The notes under the pieces were generated by a model. The model saw nothing but the letters and a program-made list of their open reading frames with translations, did not search any database and was not told the origin of the DNA. Below, one piece after another: positions 1-9,495 of a stretch of 64,000 nt of DNA; the first letter of the stretch is position 1; each line of letters opens with the position of its first letter. The DNA is from Abyssibius sp040880065 (lineage in GTDB: Bacteria > Pseudomonadota > Alphaproteobacteria > Rhodobacterales > Rhodobacteraceae), in the NCBI GenBank assembly GCA_040880065.1, contig JBBDJE010000059.1, forward strand, positions 1-64,000, given 5' to 3'. The translations under genes and the position numbers were made by a program.

Positions 1-1031
1 TGGGTCTGTTGTTTCCGCTTAGTCTTGCGTCACAAGGCTCGGCGCAAATTGGCGGGGTGCTGGGTACCAATGCCGGCGGGGTAAATGTGCTGCGCTATGG
101 CAATGCGCGCGATTTGTGCCTTGGGCTCGAGGTTGTGCTGGCCGACGGGCGCATCTGGCACGGGCTGAGCGGGCTTCATAAAGACAATACCGGCTATGAT
201 TTTCGCCACCTGATGATTGGCGCTGAAGGCACTTTGGGGGTGATAACCGCCGCTGTGCTGCGACTGTTTGCCCAACCCGCGCAACAACAGGCAGCCTGGA
301 TTGCGGTAAAAAGCCCTGTCGCAGCACTTTCGCTGCTTGGCCAGATTCGCGCAGGTTTGGGCGATGTCATTTCGGCCTATGAGCTGATTGACCGGACGGG
401 GCTGGAGTTTCTGGGCGAGACAGGTGTGATGACCCTGCCCGCAGGGCTGCCCGATGCCCCTTGGCTGGTCTTGCTGGATTGCGCGGCAGGGCCGGGCGAT
501 GACCTTACCGAGCGCATTGAAGCGGCATTGGGCGCGGCCTTTGAGGCAGAGCTTTGCCATGATGCTTTGATTTCCCAAAGCGAAGCACAACGCGCAAGTT
601 TCTGGCAGATACGCGAAATGATTCCCGAAGCGAACCGCGCAATCGGGGCCGTATCAAGCCATGATATCGCGCTGCCGCTGGCGGCGCTCCCCGCGTTTAT
701 TTCGGCTGCGCGCGCGGCGATTGCGCCTGAATTGCGCATCAACTGTTTCGGGCATTTGGGCGACGGAAACTTGCATTTCAACGTCTTTCCGCCGTTGGGC
801 AAAAAGGGCCGCGACTATCGCGACCATGCCGCAGCGGTGAAGCGCACGGTCTATGACCTTGTGGCTGCCTTTGGTGGCAGTTTCAGCGCCGAACACGGCA
901 TCGGGCGCATGAAGCTGGACGAGCTGCGCCGCTACGGCGACCCTGTGAAGCTGGAGATGATGCGCGCCATCAAGGCCGCGCTCGACCCGGTGGGGATACT
1001 AAACCCCGGCGCGCTGGTGCCGGAGGTTTGA
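1..1031 (+). CDS. FAD-linked oxidase (GlcD / D-2-hydroxyacid dehydrogenase family), 5' truncated
   Basis: The gene runs in from before the window and is read from base 3. The visible part holds the end of the FAD-binding domain (NAGGVNVLRYGN, then GAEGTLGVIT around residue 70) and the whole FAD-oxidase C-terminal domain with the family signatures HLGDGNLHFNV and SAEHGIGRMK close to the end. These His/Glu/His residues line the flavin and metal site in D-lactate, D-2-hydroxyglutarate and glycolate (GlcD) dehydrogenases. The enzyme should oxidise a D-2-hydroxyacid and pass electrons to an acceptor. The exact substrate cannot be read from this fragment. A TTG at base 9 is only an internal codon, not a credible start. 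It converges on apt. Confidence 0.85.
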   Translation, partial: GLLFPLSLASQGSAQIGGVLGTNAGGVNVLRYGNARDLCLGLEVVLADGRIWHGLSGLHKDNTGYDFRHLMIGAEGTLGVITAAVLRLFAQPAQQQAAWIAVKSPVAALSLLGQIRAGLGDVISAYELIDRTGLEFLGETGVMTLPAGLPDAPWLVLLDCAAGPGDDLTERIEAALGAAFEAELCHDALISQSEAQRASFWQIREMIPEANRAIGAVSSHDIALPLAALPAFISAARAAIAPELRINCFGHLGDGNLHFNVFPPLGKKGRDYRDHAAAVKRTVYDLVAAFGGSFSAEHGIGRMKLDELRRYGDPVKLEMMRAIKAALDPVGILNPGALVPEV

Positions 1032-1087
1032 GCTATCTGGCATGTGCAGGAGCCCCGGCGGGGATCTTTTGAAAAGAAAATGAGAGA

Positions 1088-1627
1088 TCAGTCGCCTTCA
1101 AACGCGCACAGGCTATGCACATCCATGCCCATTTCGGCCAGTCGCGTGCGGCCACCAAGGTCGGGCAGGTCAATGACAAAGGCGCAGGAGACAACCTTGC
1201 CGCCGAGCCGCTCGACCAAGTGTATGCCGGCCTGGGCGGTGCCGCCTGTGGCGAGCAGATCATCGACCATCAGGATGCGTTCGCCCGGCTCTATTGCGTC
1301 GGTGTGGAGTTCCATCACCGCCTCGCCATATTCAAGCTGATAGGCCTGTTGCACTGTCTTGCCCGGCAGTTTGCCTTTTTTTCGGATAGGCACAAAGCCA
1401 ACGCCAAGCTGGTGGGCCACAGCACCCCCAAGGATGAAACCGCGCGCTTCCAGCCCGGCAACCTTGTCGATTTTCTGGCCCGCATAGGGGTGCAAAAGCT
1501 GGTCGATGGCAATACGAAAGCCGCGCGCATCGGCAAAGAGCGTGGTGACATCGCGAAACATGATCCCCTCACGCGGGAAGTTCGGGATGGTGCGAATATA
1601 ATCGCGCACGGTTTTGCTGGCGGGCAT
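1088..1627 (-). CDS. apt: adenine phosphoribosyltransferase
   Basis: A 179-residue protein starting MPASKTVRDYIRTIPNFP, typical in length and N-terminus for Apt, which makes AMP from adenine and PRPP. The PRPP-binding loop is visible as MVDDLLATGGTAQAG near residue 120. The start at 1627 was chosen because an AAGGACAGG ribosome site lies just upstream; an open frame continues further but encodes no family sequence. Its ATG overlaps the stop codon of the upstream nadR-like gene (TGATG), so the two are almost certainly co-transcribed and translationally coupled. Cytoplasmic purine salvage. Confidence 0.96.
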   Translation of the reverse strand: MPASKTVRDYIRTIPNFPREGIMFRDVTTLFADARGFRIAIDQLLHPYAGQKIDKVAGLEARGFILGGAVAHQLGVGFVPIRKKGKLPGKTVQQAYQLEYGEAVMELHTDAIEPGERILMVDDLLATGGTAQAGIHLVERLGGKVVSCAFVIDLPDLGGRTRLAEMGMDVHSLCAFEGD

Positions 1628-2604
1628 CAACCTGTCCTTTTTGGGGTTTTGAGCATTTCGGCGGCGATGGCGATCACCTTGGCTTGCCGTGCAGCATAAT
1701 CGCCTGTGACAATGGTATAGCTGGCACCATGGGCCTGCAATTTGGCCTTGGTCAGATCGTAGAAACGGCGGCGCAAATCGGCACGGGCGAAATAGCGGAT
1801 CGGGTCGTTTTCCCACGGGATATTCGGGTCGAGCAGCAAATAGTGTTCGGGCAACTCGATACGCGCCTCAAGCTCTAGCAGGCTGTGGCCAAGCAGCATT
1901 TCCGCCCAGACGGCGGTGAGCAGCGGGTCGGTATCTTCAAACAGCAGCGGGCCTGCCATCATCGCCAGTGTCTTGCGGTGGGCGACATGGCCATCAACGA
2001 TGAAATGCAGCTCTTCGGCGCGGTAATCGCCCGATGCGCGGTATTTCTCGTAAGGGCGGCCATATTCCGGCACATAAGGCCCGCCAAACTCGCGCGCCAG
2101 CACATCGGCCAGATATGATTTTCCCGTGCTTTCCGGGCCAACCAGCGTAAGGCGTTTCTGATACCAGGGCCGCACGACGCTGGGCAGGGAGTGCCAGTTG
2201 GCAACGGGGTCAGCCCGGATGGCGGCGCTGTCGGCCGGATAGGCCATCCACATCGGATCGAGTATGAAATGCTGGGCATCCAGCGCCTTGGCGAGCGATA
2301 CGAGATAGCCCTCCGAGCCGATCACCCTGTCAATCGGTTCGGGGTGAAACCCGCGGATGATGCGCGCCCAGACCGGATCACGGCTGCGCAACGGCTGAGC
2401 CCCGTTGTTTTGCACAATCACTTCGGCAAGCGGAAAGAGATCTTGCATCCAACCCTTGCGCACGGCGGGGGGGATCGGGTCGGCATCGCTGGCCGACAGG
2501 ATGATCGTCAGCCGGTCAACCAGATGCTGAGCGGTGCGCACAAGCGCCACATGGCCTTCATGGGGTGGCATGAATTTGCCAAGGATCACGCCGGTCGTTA
2601 TCAT
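1627..2604 (-). CDS. nadR: NadR-like nicotinamide-nucleotide adenylyltransferase / ribosylnicotinamide kinase
   Basis: 325 residues with two visible domains. The first opens VILGKFMPPHEGH (His15-x-Gly-His18), the nucleotidyltransferase signature of NMN adenylyltransferases. The second begins with a P-loop, LVGPESTGKS (about 155-163), and fits the ribosylnicotinamide kinase half of NadR. Together they would convert nicotinamide riboside to NMN and NMN to NAD. Unlike enterobacterial NadR there is no N-terminal helix-turn-helix, so it should be an enzyme and not a repressor. It is the first gene of a two-gene unit with apt. Confidence 0.87.
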   Translation of the reverse strand: MITTGVILGKFMPPHEGHVALVRTAQHLVDRLTIILSASDADPIPPAVRKGWMQDLFPLAEVIVQNNGAQPLRSRDPVWARIIRGFHPEPIDRVIGSEGYLVSLAKALDAQHFILDPMWMAYPADSAAIRADPVANWHSLPSVVRPWYQKRLTLVGPESTGKSYLADVLAREFGGPYVPEYGRPYEKYRASGDYRAEELHFIVDGHVAHRKTLAMMAGPLLFEDTDPLLTAVWAEMLLGHSLLELEARIELPEHYLLLDPNIPWENDPIRYFARADLRRRFYDLTKAKLQAHGASYTIVTGDYAARQAKVIAIAAEMLKTPKRTG

Positions 2605-2698
2605 TCGCGCTATCCCTTATCCACTGGCCTTTACACTGCGGGGCGTTGCCAGCTTAGCGGCTGGATTTGCCAAGGAACAGAGGGAAGCGCGCTAATTT

Positions 2699-3304
2699 TT
2701 AGCCGGGCCGGGTGAGCTGGAACAATTCGGCTGCGGCGCAGTAATCTCTGTAGCCGAGCCGGGCAACGGGCTGATAGGCGGCGACGTTCAACATTTCGTT
2801 TTTCATATAACGATCGTCGATATGAATGCCGACAACCTCGCCAATGGTCATGGTGTTCTCATCGCCGGGAAGCTCGATTATGCGCCACAGGCGGCATTCA
2901 AGCGCGGCGGGGCTGGCGGCAACGCGTGGCACATCGACCACGCGGCACGGAGCTTTGAGCAGCCCTGCAAGCTCAAACTCGTCTTGCCCGGCAGCATAGG
3001 CCCCCGAGGTGATATTCATCGCATCGACCAGATCGCGGCTTACGATGTTGACCACAAATTCGCCGCTTGCGCGGATATTTGCCAGCGAATCCTTGCCGCG
3101 CGCCCTGTCTTGCTTGCTGCCGGTCGATCCGAACATCACCATTGGCGGCATATCGGATATGGCATTGAAAAAGCTGTAGGGGGCCAGATTGGCGGTGCCA
3201 TCGGCATTGCGCGTTGAAATCCAGCCGATAGGGCGCGGTGCGACAATGGCCTTGAAGGGCGAATGCGGTGGTTTTGGGTCGTCAGTGCCGGGGCGATAGA
3301 ACAT
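2699..3304 (-). CDS. flavin reductase-like protein (FMN-binding split barrel)
   Basis: 201 residues from MFYRPG. The sequence SPFKAIVAPRPIGWIST followed by NLAPYSFFNAI is the hallmark of the flavin-reductase-like family, in which a split beta-barrel dimer binds FMN. Members reduce free flavin with NAD(P)H to feed a monooxygenase, or act as FMN oxidoreductases. No partner monooxygenase is next to it, so the role is open. I prefer the start at 3304, with an AGGA ribosome site upstream; an ATG at 3340 is possible but its extra residues do not look conserved. Monocistronic. Confidence 0.86.
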   Translation of the reverse strand: MFYRPGTDDPKPPHSPFKAIVAPRPIGWISTRNADGTANLAPYSFFNAISDMPPMVMFGSTGSKQDRARGKDSLANIRASGEFVVNIVSRDLVDAMNITSGAYAAGQDEFELAGLLKAPCRVVDVPRVAASPAALECRLWRIIELPGDENTMTIGEVVGIHIDDRYMKNEMLNVAAYQPVARLGYRDYCAAAELFQLTRPG

Positions 3305-3463
3305 AAGGTGGTTTCCTGTTTGCGGGGAAACTATGTGCATGTTACCCAAGTGTCGAGACCCAGGGAGCATAATAGGATGAACCAGTGCAGCACGCGACGA
3401 TAACGGCCAGGCCGCCTGTTTTATCCGCCTGTTTTTGGCTGCCGTCCGTTACCGGATTATCTG

Positions 3464-3994
3464 ATGTTCCAGTTCACCCCTGAATCACCGTTTGACTGGT
3501 ATGAGGTCGAGTATCTGCTCGACACCTGTTTTGCGCCCGGGCGCACGGCGCTCTCCTCTTATCGGTTGCGCGACGGGATTCCGCCGCTGGCCGGCCTGTC
3601 GCTGGTCGCGCGCGATGAATATGACGTGCTCGGCGGCTCTATCCGCTATTGGCCCATTCGTATTGGCGAAGCGGGTCATGCGGCATTGCTGCTTGGCCCC
3701 ATCGCCGTGCACCCCACGCGCCAGGGCGAGGGGTTGGGGGCTTTGTTGATCAATGACAGCCTGAACCGGGCGGACGCCCTTGGCTGGAGCCGCGTGGTTC
3801 TGGTTGGGGATGAGCCTTATTACAAGCGCTTCGGCTTTGATCGCGCCACCGCGCGCAAGCTGGATTACCCGCCGCCAACCAACCCGGACCGTTTGCTCGC
3901 CCAAGCCCTGCGCCCCGGCGCGTTTGACGGGGTTTCGGGCATGGTGCGCAAATGGGATGGTGCACCGCTCACGCAGGGCCGCGCGCCAGATTAG
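3464..3994 (+). CDS. GNAT-family N-acetyltransferase
   Basis: 176 residues. The acetyl-CoA binding segment is clear: LGPIAVHPTRQGEGLGALLI (about 77-96) contains the Q/R-x-x-G-x-G/A motif A, and GDEPYYKRFGF further on is the conserved end of the fold, as in the YhbS-like branch. Substrate unknown. It faces away from the flavin reductase gene and its last four bases overlap the end of ptsP on the opposite strand. Confidence 0.85.
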   Translation: MFQFTPESPFDWYEVEYLLDTCFAPGRTALSSYRLRDGIPPLAGLSLVARDEYDVLGGSIRYWPIRIGEAGHAALLLGPIAVHPTRQGEGLGALLINDSLNRADALGWSRVVLVGDEPYYKRFGFDRATARKLDYPPPTNPDRLLAQALRPGAFDGVSGMVRKWDGAPLTQGRAPD

Positions 3995-6243
3995 GTTATA
4001 AGCTTGGCAATCCAGTCGGTTAATGCGGGGCGCGCGGAAATTTCGCCGCGTTCGCGTGCGGCAACTATGACTGCCCGCGCTTCGCTTAAATCAACCAGTC
4101 GCAACATGCGTTTGACCGGCCCAACCGAAGCCGGGCGCATTGACAGGCTGCGCAGGCCCATAGCGGCGAGCGCCAGCGCTTCCAGCGGTCGGCCTGCATC
4201 TTCACCGCAAAAAGAAACCGGCGTGCGCGCGGCGGCACAGCGGTTTACGATATGCTCTATAAAGTTCAGAAAACTCAGGTTCAACGTGTCATAGCGGCGG
4301 CGCACGAGCTCGTTTTCACGGTCGGCGGCAAAGAAGAACTGCTTGAGGTCATTGCCGCCGATCGACAGAAAATCGGTAGTTCGAAAGAACATATCAGGTG
4401 CATAGGCAAGGCTGGGGGTTTCCAGCATGGCGCCGACTTTCAGATCACGCGGCACAACATGCTTGTGCGCCTCCTCGCGGGCAATTTCGGCATGCACCAT
4501 ATCGCGCGCCTGAAGGTATTCGTCGGTTTCGGCCACAAAGGGAAACATGATGCGCAAGGGTCGCCCTTTGGCCGCGCGGATCAGTGCCTGAAGCTGCATC
4601 CGCATCACGCCGGGCCGGTCCAGCCCCACGCGAATGGCACGCCAGCCCAGGGCGGGGTTAGGCTCTTCGACCCGTTTGAGATAGGGCAGCACCTTGTCCG
4701 AGCCGATATCGAGCGTGCGGAAAGTCACCGGAAAATCGCCTGCAGCATCCATGACGCGGGTGTAAAGCGAGACGAGATCGTCGCGCCGCGGCATACGGGC
4801 ATGCACCAGAAACTGCAATTCGGTGCGGTAAAGCCCCACGCCCAAGGCCCCGCAATTGTTCAGGCTCGGCAGGTCGGCCATCAGGCCTGCATTCATGTAA
4901 AGCTCGATCAGCGTGCCGTCACGCGTTTGGGCGGGCAGGTCGCGCAGGGCGGCATATTCGTGCTGGGCCTCGGCTTGCATGGCCAGTTTTTCACGAAAGG
5001 CAGATACGATTTTTTCTTCGGGGCGCAGATGCACCACGCCACTATCGCCATCAACCAAAATCAAATCGCCGTTCAACGATTCGCGTGAAATATGCTCGGC
5101 CTGAATGACCAAAGGTATGGCCAGCGCACGTGCTACAATCGCGGCATGGCTGCCAACACTGCCCTCTTCCAGCACCACGCCGATAATCTTGCCCGCATAA
5201 TCCAGCAACTCGCCCGGGCCGATATTGCGCGCCACGAGCACGGCATTTTCGGGAATGTCGCGGCCATTGGCCCCTTCACCGCCCGACAGAATGCGCAGCA
5301 GCCGGTTGGACAGGTCATCAAGGTCGTGCAGGCGTTCGCGGATATAGGCGTCGCTCACGCGCTCCATACGCATGCGGGTGCTGGTTTGCTCGCGCTCGAC
5401 CGCAACAATCGCCGCAAGACCACTATCAATCGAGGCTTCCATGCGCCGCCGCCAGCCGCGGTCTTGGGCAAACATACGGTAGGTGTCGAGCACGTCGCGA
5501 TGGTCGCCCACCTCATGGGCGAAATCCGCTTCATACATGCGGTCAACCTCGGACTGGAGCGTGTCAATAGCGGCGGCAAGTTTCGCCATTTCAACATCGG
5601 GGTCATCGGCCACGGGGTTGGCCACAACGACCTGTTGTTCGTGCAGCAGCACAACACCTTCGACAGCACCTTCCTGCCCGATCAGCCCGCGCGCAAAGAA
5701 CGGCCAGCTATGCTGGGCTGGCACCGAAAGGTCATCGGGCCCGGCGAAAACGCCAAGCTCGGTCATCTCGGCCAGAACCATGGCGACGATTTCAAGCGCG
5801 TAAATCTCGTCTTCGGTGTAAACGCGCGGCGCGGCATTTTGCACAACAACCACACCGAGCACGGCCCCGAGGCGCGAAATTGGCACACCCAGAAAGCTCG
5901 AATAAATCTCTTCGCCGGTTTCAGGGCGGTAGCTGAAGCCCCTGGCCTTAGGGGCATCAGCCTCGTTCACCGGCTCGGCCGATTTTACGACCCGCCCGAC
6001 AAGCCCTTCGCCAATGCGCATGCGTGTGGCGTGCACAGCTTCGGCGCGCAGACCCTCGGTGGCGCAAAGCTCCAGCGTTTGTTCATCGCGGCGCAGATAG
6101 ATCGAGCACACTTCGGCTGCCATGGATTCGGCGATCAGGTGCACGATGCTGTTAAGCCGATCCTGCCCTTCGCCCGCCTCGGCCATGACCGCGCGCAGGC
6201 GTTGCAACAGAATGCGTGATTCTACGCCTTTGGGTGAGCCCAT
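3991..6243 (-). CDS. ptsP: phosphoenolpyruvate-protein phosphotransferase, nitrogen PTS enzyme I
   Basis: 750 residues. An N-terminal GAF domain (about 17-160) precedes the PEP-utilising enzyme core; this marks EI-Ntr as opposed to sugar PTS enzyme I. The phospho-acceptor histidine is His366 in GSVGSHAAIVARA. The C-terminal TIM barrel shows SIGGNDLKQFFF and the CGEDAGRP motif. It transfers phosphate from PEP to NPr (PtsO) and then EIIA-Ntr, linking nitrogen and carbon status to potassium, phosphate and stress control. The gene follows lysC by 26 bases, the usual alphaproteobacterial lysC-ptsP pair. Its stop overlaps the end of the convergent acetyltransferase gene. Confidence 0.96.
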   Translation of the reverse strand: MGSPKGVESRILLQRLRAVMAEAGEGQDRLNSIVHLIAESMAAEVCSIYLRRDEQTLELCATEGLRAEAVHATRMRIGEGLVGRVVKSAEPVNEADAPKARGFSYRPETGEEIYSSFLGVPISRLGAVLGVVVVQNAAPRVYTEDEIYALEIVAMVLAEMTELGVFAGPDDLSVPAQHSWPFFARGLIGQEGAVEGVVLLHEQQVVVANPVADDPDVEMAKLAAAIDTLQSEVDRMYEADFAHEVGDHRDVLDTYRMFAQDRGWRRRMEASIDSGLAAIVAVEREQTSTRMRMERVSDAYIRERLHDLDDLSNRLLRILSGGEGANGRDIPENAVLVARNIGPGELLDYAGKIIGVVLEEGSVGSHAAIVARALAIPLVIQAEHISRESLNGDLILVDGDSGVVHLRPEEKIVSAFREKLAMQAEAQHEYAALRDLPAQTRDGTLIELYMNAGLMADLPSLNNCGALGVGLYRTELQFLVHARMPRRDDLVSLYTRVMDAAGDFPVTFRTLDIGSDKVLPYLKRVEEPNPALGWRAIRVGLDRPGVMRMQLQALIRAAKGRPLRIMFPFVAETDEYLQARDMVHAEIAREEAHKHVVPRDLKVGAMLETPSLAYAPDMFFRTTDFLSIGGNDLKQFFFAADRENELVRRRYDTLNLSFLNFIEHIVNRCAAARTPVSFCGEDAGRPLEALALAAMGLRSLSMRPASVGPVKRMLRLVDLSEARAVIVAARERGEISARPALTDWIAKLIT

Positions 6244-6269
6244 CTATCCGGCCTTTTTGGGGGGACGTG

Positions 6270-7523
6270 TCATGAAACCTTATGCAACTCAAACGCATCA
6301 TGCAGCGATTGCACGGCCAGTTCCATATATTTCCGGTCGACCAGCACCGAGACCTTGATCTCGGATGTGGTGATAACCTTGATGTTCACGCCATCATCAG
6401 CCAGCGCTTTGAACATTTTTTGCGCAACACCCGCGTGGCTGCGCATACCAATGCCCACAATGGAAACCTTGGCGACATTTTCATCCAGGTCCAACGCGCG
6501 ATACTCGATTGCGCCGGCATTTTGTGCGGCTTCAACCGCGCGGCGCGCGCTGGGCACCTGATCATGCGGGCAGGAAAATGTCATATCGGTGCGCCCGTCT
6601 TCCGAGATGTTTTGCACGATCATATCAACATTGATGCCCGCTTCGGCCAGAGGGCCAAAAATGGCGGCGGCCACACCGGGGCGGTCGGCTACGCTGATCA
6701 GTGTGATTTTGGCCTCGTCGCGCGAATAGGCGACGCCTGAAACGACCCGAGATTCCATGATTTCCTCCTCATCGCAGACAAGCGTTCCCGGCTCGTCGCT
6801 AAAACTGCTTAGCACCTGAAGGCGCACTTTGTAACGCATTGCCAGTTCAACCGAGCGTGTTTGCAGCACTTTTGCGCCCAACGAGGCCAGTTCAAGCATT
6901 TCTTCATAGGCCACGCGGTTCAGCTTGCGTGCCTTGGCGGTGATGCGCGGATCGGTCGTGTAAACCCCGTCGACATCGGTATAAATATCGCAGCGCTCGG
7001 TGTTGAAGGCGGCGGCAAAGGCTACGGCGGTTGTGTCCGAACCGCCGCGCCCAAGCGTGGTGACGCGGCCATCATCGCCCACGCCCTGAAAGCCGGCGAC
7101 AACGGCAACCTGCATGCCTTCGGCGAATTTTGCGTTAAAATTGTCGTTCGGAATTTCGACGATGCGCGCCGCACCATGGGCAGATGTGGTTTTCAGCGGC
7201 ACCTGCCAGCCCTGCCAGCTGCGCGCCTGTATGCCCATTTCCTGCAAGACGATAGCCATCAGCCCCGAGGTGACCAACTCGCCCGAGGCAACAACCGCAT
7301 CATATTCGCGCGCATCGTAAAACCCCGGCGTGCCTGCAGCACCACCCGCCGAAGCATCGCGCACATGGCCGACCAGCTTGTTGGTTTCGCCCGACATTGC
7401 CGAGACAATGACAATCACCTCGTAGCCGCGCTCGACCTCGCGCTGCACTTTCAGGGCCGCATTGCGAATGCGGTCTATATCGGCCACCGAAGTGCCGCCA
7501 AATTTCATGACCAAACGGGGCAT
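6270..7523 (-). CDS. lysC: aspartate kinase
   Basis: 417 residues starting MPRLVMKFGGTSV, the aspartokinase lysine/ATP signature. The kinase domain is followed by two ACT domains (GVAAAIFGPLAEAGINVDM and MFKALADDGVNIKVITT), the allosteric part through which lysine and threonine normally inhibit the enzyme. It makes aspartyl phosphate, the first step to lysine, threonine, methionine and diaminopimelate. The open frame extends upstream, but the start at 7523 with a GGAGCGG ribosome site matches the family N-terminus. It is upstream of ptsP in the same direction. Confidence 0.97.
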   Translation of the reverse strand: MPRLVMKFGGTSVADIDRIRNAALKVQREVERGYEVIVIVSAMSGETNKLVGHVRDASAGGAAGTPGFYDAREYDAVVASGELVTSGLMAIVLQEMGIQARSWQGWQVPLKTTSAHGAARIVEIPNDNFNAKFAEGMQVAVVAGFQGVGDDGRVTTLGRGGSDTTAVAFAAAFNTERCDIYTDVDGVYTTDPRITAKARKLNRVAYEEMLELASLGAKVLQTRSVELAMRYKVRLQVLSSFSDEPGTLVCDEEEIMESRVVSGVAYSRDEAKITLISVADRPGVAAAIFGPLAEAGINVDMIVQNISEDGRTDMTFSCPHDQVPSARRAVEAAQNAGAIEYRALDLDENVAKVSIVGIGMRSHAGVAQKMFKALADDGVNIKVITTSEIKVSVLVDRKYMELAVQSLHDAFELHKVS

Positions 7524-7590
7524 AATTGCCGCTCCAGGCTGGTTGCGTCGGGCTCTCATTAGCCAAAAGCTTGGGCAGCGGCAAGCGGCG

Positions 7591-8010
7591 CTAGTTTTCG
7601 CGGCGCTTTTGCCAAGGGAGTGGTGCAACGGGAATGCCGTCTTTGAGCAATGCGCGGGCGTCTTCGATCTTTGCCTCGCCATAAATCGGCTTTGCGGGCA
7701 ATTCGCCACCATGCATTTGCCTTGCTTGGGTGGCGAAATTCTTGCCGACATCGGTCGCTTCGGCCTCGAATTTCTTGCGCAATTCCCGAAAAGCCTGCTC
7801 GGCAGGTGTGGCAGGTGCGCTTAGCGGATGGGCTTTTTGCTGATCGGCAAGCGATACCGCCGGTGCCATGATCGCCTTTGAAACAGTGGCATCACCGCAA
7901 ACAGAACAAGCCAATAGGCCACGGTCTTGCAGGCGCTCGTAATCGGCGTTGGAGCCGAACCACGAGTCAAAGCCGTGCCCGTTGGCGCATTCAAGTGAGA
8001 ACCGGATCAT
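7591..8010 (-). CDS. DUF1178 family protein
   Basis: 139 residues. The N-terminus MIRFSLECANGHGFDSWF and the CSVCG pair around residue 36 form a small probable zinc ribbon. The rest is charged, with FEAEATDVGKNFATQARQMHGG in the middle and a conserved-looking IYGEAKIEDARALLKDGIPVAPLPW end. This matches DUF1178, a widespread alpha/betaproteobacterial family of unknown function. It lies 67 bases upstream of lysC in the same direction and is divergent from phoR. Confidence 0.85.
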   Translation of the reverse strand: MIRFSLECANGHGFDSWFGSNADYERLQDRGLLACSVCGDATVSKAIMAPAVSLADQQKAHPLSAPATPAEQAFRELRKKFEAEATDVGKNFATQARQMHGGELPAKPIYGEAKIEDARALLKDGIPVAPLPWQKRREN

Positions 8011-8092
8011 AAAAAGCCTGTCTTGTTAAGTTCATCATTCAGTTATATCGCCCTTAGGGGATTGCAATCAACTACGCAGGACATCTGGCAAT

Positions 8093-9367
8093 ATGTTCAA
8101 AAAAACTGCCGGTTATGCGCTGCTCGGCGCGCTGCTGGGTGTGGCTGCGGGGTTTACCGCCGCTTATGCCCATGCAAGCTGGATTGTCGGCGCGGCGGTC
8201 TTTTTGATGGTGCTGATCTTTGGGCTGTTCAGGCAGGCCCGCGCCGAAGCGGAACTGCCCGAACAGCCCATTCCAGTGCCACTGGCGCATGATGCGCTTC
8301 CCTTCGGCTTTGGCCGCGCCATGCTGCGCGGGCTGCCCTCGCCGCTGATTGTGCTGTCGCGCAAGGGGCGGGTCATTTATGCCAATAGCGCCGCCGAAGC
8401 GCTTAGCCCGAATGTGCAGCCGGGCGCGCATATTTCAAACCTGATTCGCGCGCCGGAATTTATTGCCGCCCTTCAGCGCGCGCAGGACACGGGGCTTGTG
8501 CAAAGTGTTGCCTTCACCACAAGGCTGGGTGCCGAACGGCTGATGGAAGCACAGATCGGCCCGCTGCCCAAGGGAAATGACTTTGGCGTCACCGCCCATA
8601 CCATTTTGCAGCTTGAAGACCGGACCGCAGCGCGCCGCGTGGAAACCCTGCGCCGTGACTTTATTGCCAATGCCAGCCACGAATTACGCACGCCGCTTGC
8701 TTCCATCATCGGCTATATCGAAACGCTGCGCGGCCCGGCGCGCGATGACAGGGCCGCGCGCGATGAGTTCCTCGGCATCATGGCGCGCCAGGCCGACAGG
8801 ATGCAGCGGCTTGTCGATGACCTGATGAGCCTGTCACGTATCGAGTTGAACGAGCACCTGCGCCCCAATGGCCTTTGCGACCTGACCGAACTTGCCGCCG
8901 AATGTATTCGTGCGCTGGCCCCGTCATCGCTGTTGGAAGATGTGCAGGTGAAGCTCGCCGATGGTGCCGCGCCTTGCAATATTGTTGGTGACCGTGACCA
9001 GATCTTGCAGGTGCTGAGCAATCTCATTGACAATGCCATCAAATATTCAGGGCAGGGTGGTCTGGTCACGATTACCACAGGCCTGAAAAGCAGCCGGCAT
9101 CCGGGACTGGCAGGGCTAAGCGTAACCGATACCGGGCCGGGCATCGCGCGCGAGCATCTGCCACGGCTTACCGAGCGCTTTTATCGCATCAGCGCCGCAA
9201 AAAGCCGCGACAAGGGCGGCACCGGGCTTGGTCTGGCCATCGTCAAGCATATTCTGAACCGCCATGGCGGGCGGCTGGATATCGATTCGACCCTGGGTGA
9301 GGGCAGTGAATTTACAGTCTGGATTCCGTCATACCCCGAGCGTGACCCGGACCCTATTCCTGAATAG
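8093..9367 (+). CDS. phoR: phosphate regulon sensor histidine kinase
   Basis: 424 residues. Two N-terminal membrane helices (about 6-28 and 31-46) with almost no periplasmic loop are followed by a PAS-like segment (about 75-175), the dimerisation helix with phospho-acceptor His196 in IANASHELRTPL, and an ATPase domain with NLIDNAIKYS, DTGPGIA and GGTGLGLAI. This layout is that of PhoR, which senses phosphate through the PstSCAB-PhoU complex and phosphorylates PhoB. The identification rests on the pst genes that follow directly and on phoB at the end of the cluster. Confidence 0.95.
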   Translation: MFKKTAGYALLGALLGVAAGFTAAYAHASWIVGAAVFLMVLIFGLFRQARAEAELPEQPIPVPLAHDALPFGFGRAMLRGLPSPLIVLSRKGRVIYANSAAEALSPNVQPGAHISNLIRAPEFIAALQRAQDTGLVQSVAFTTRLGAERLMEAQIGPLPKGNDFGVTAHTILQLEDRTAARRVETLRRDFIANASHELRTPLASIIGYIETLRGPARDDRAARDEFLGIMARQADRMQRLVDDLMSLSRIELNEHLRPNGLCDLTELAAECIRALAPSSLLEDVQVKLADGAAPCNIVGDRDQILQVLSNLIDNAIKYSGQGGLVTITTGLKSSRHPGLAGLSVTDTGPGIAREHLPRLTERFYRISAAKSRDKGGTGLGLAIVKHILNRHGGRLDIDSTLGEGSEFTVWIPSYPERDPDPIPE

Positions 9368-9389
9368 CCATATATTACAATAACTTGAC

Positions 9390-9420
9390 CTGTCATAAAA
9401 CCGTTGTGGCTTTGTAATAT
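9390..9420 (+). promoter_or_regulatory. probable Pho box and -10 element of pstS
   Basis: CTGTCAT at 9390-9396 is a perfect Pho half-site. It is followed after four bases by the degenerate second copy CCGTTGT, and a TAATAT -10 candidate lies at 9415-9420. The PhoB site would take the place of the -35 box. The placement before pstS, about 100 bases upstream of its start, fits induction by phosphate starvation. The second repeat is weak, so the exact boundaries are uncertain. Confidence 0.68.
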
Positions 9421-9495
9421 TTCTGCTGCACCAAATGACGATGGTGGACGCGTTGGGCATATGGCCTGATCAGACACAAAAACGGAGCATTCCTT

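Noticed and set aside
1050..1070. Terminator between the FAD oxidase and apt
   Set aside because: CCCC-GGC-GGGG gives only four pairs with a tight loop; not convincing.
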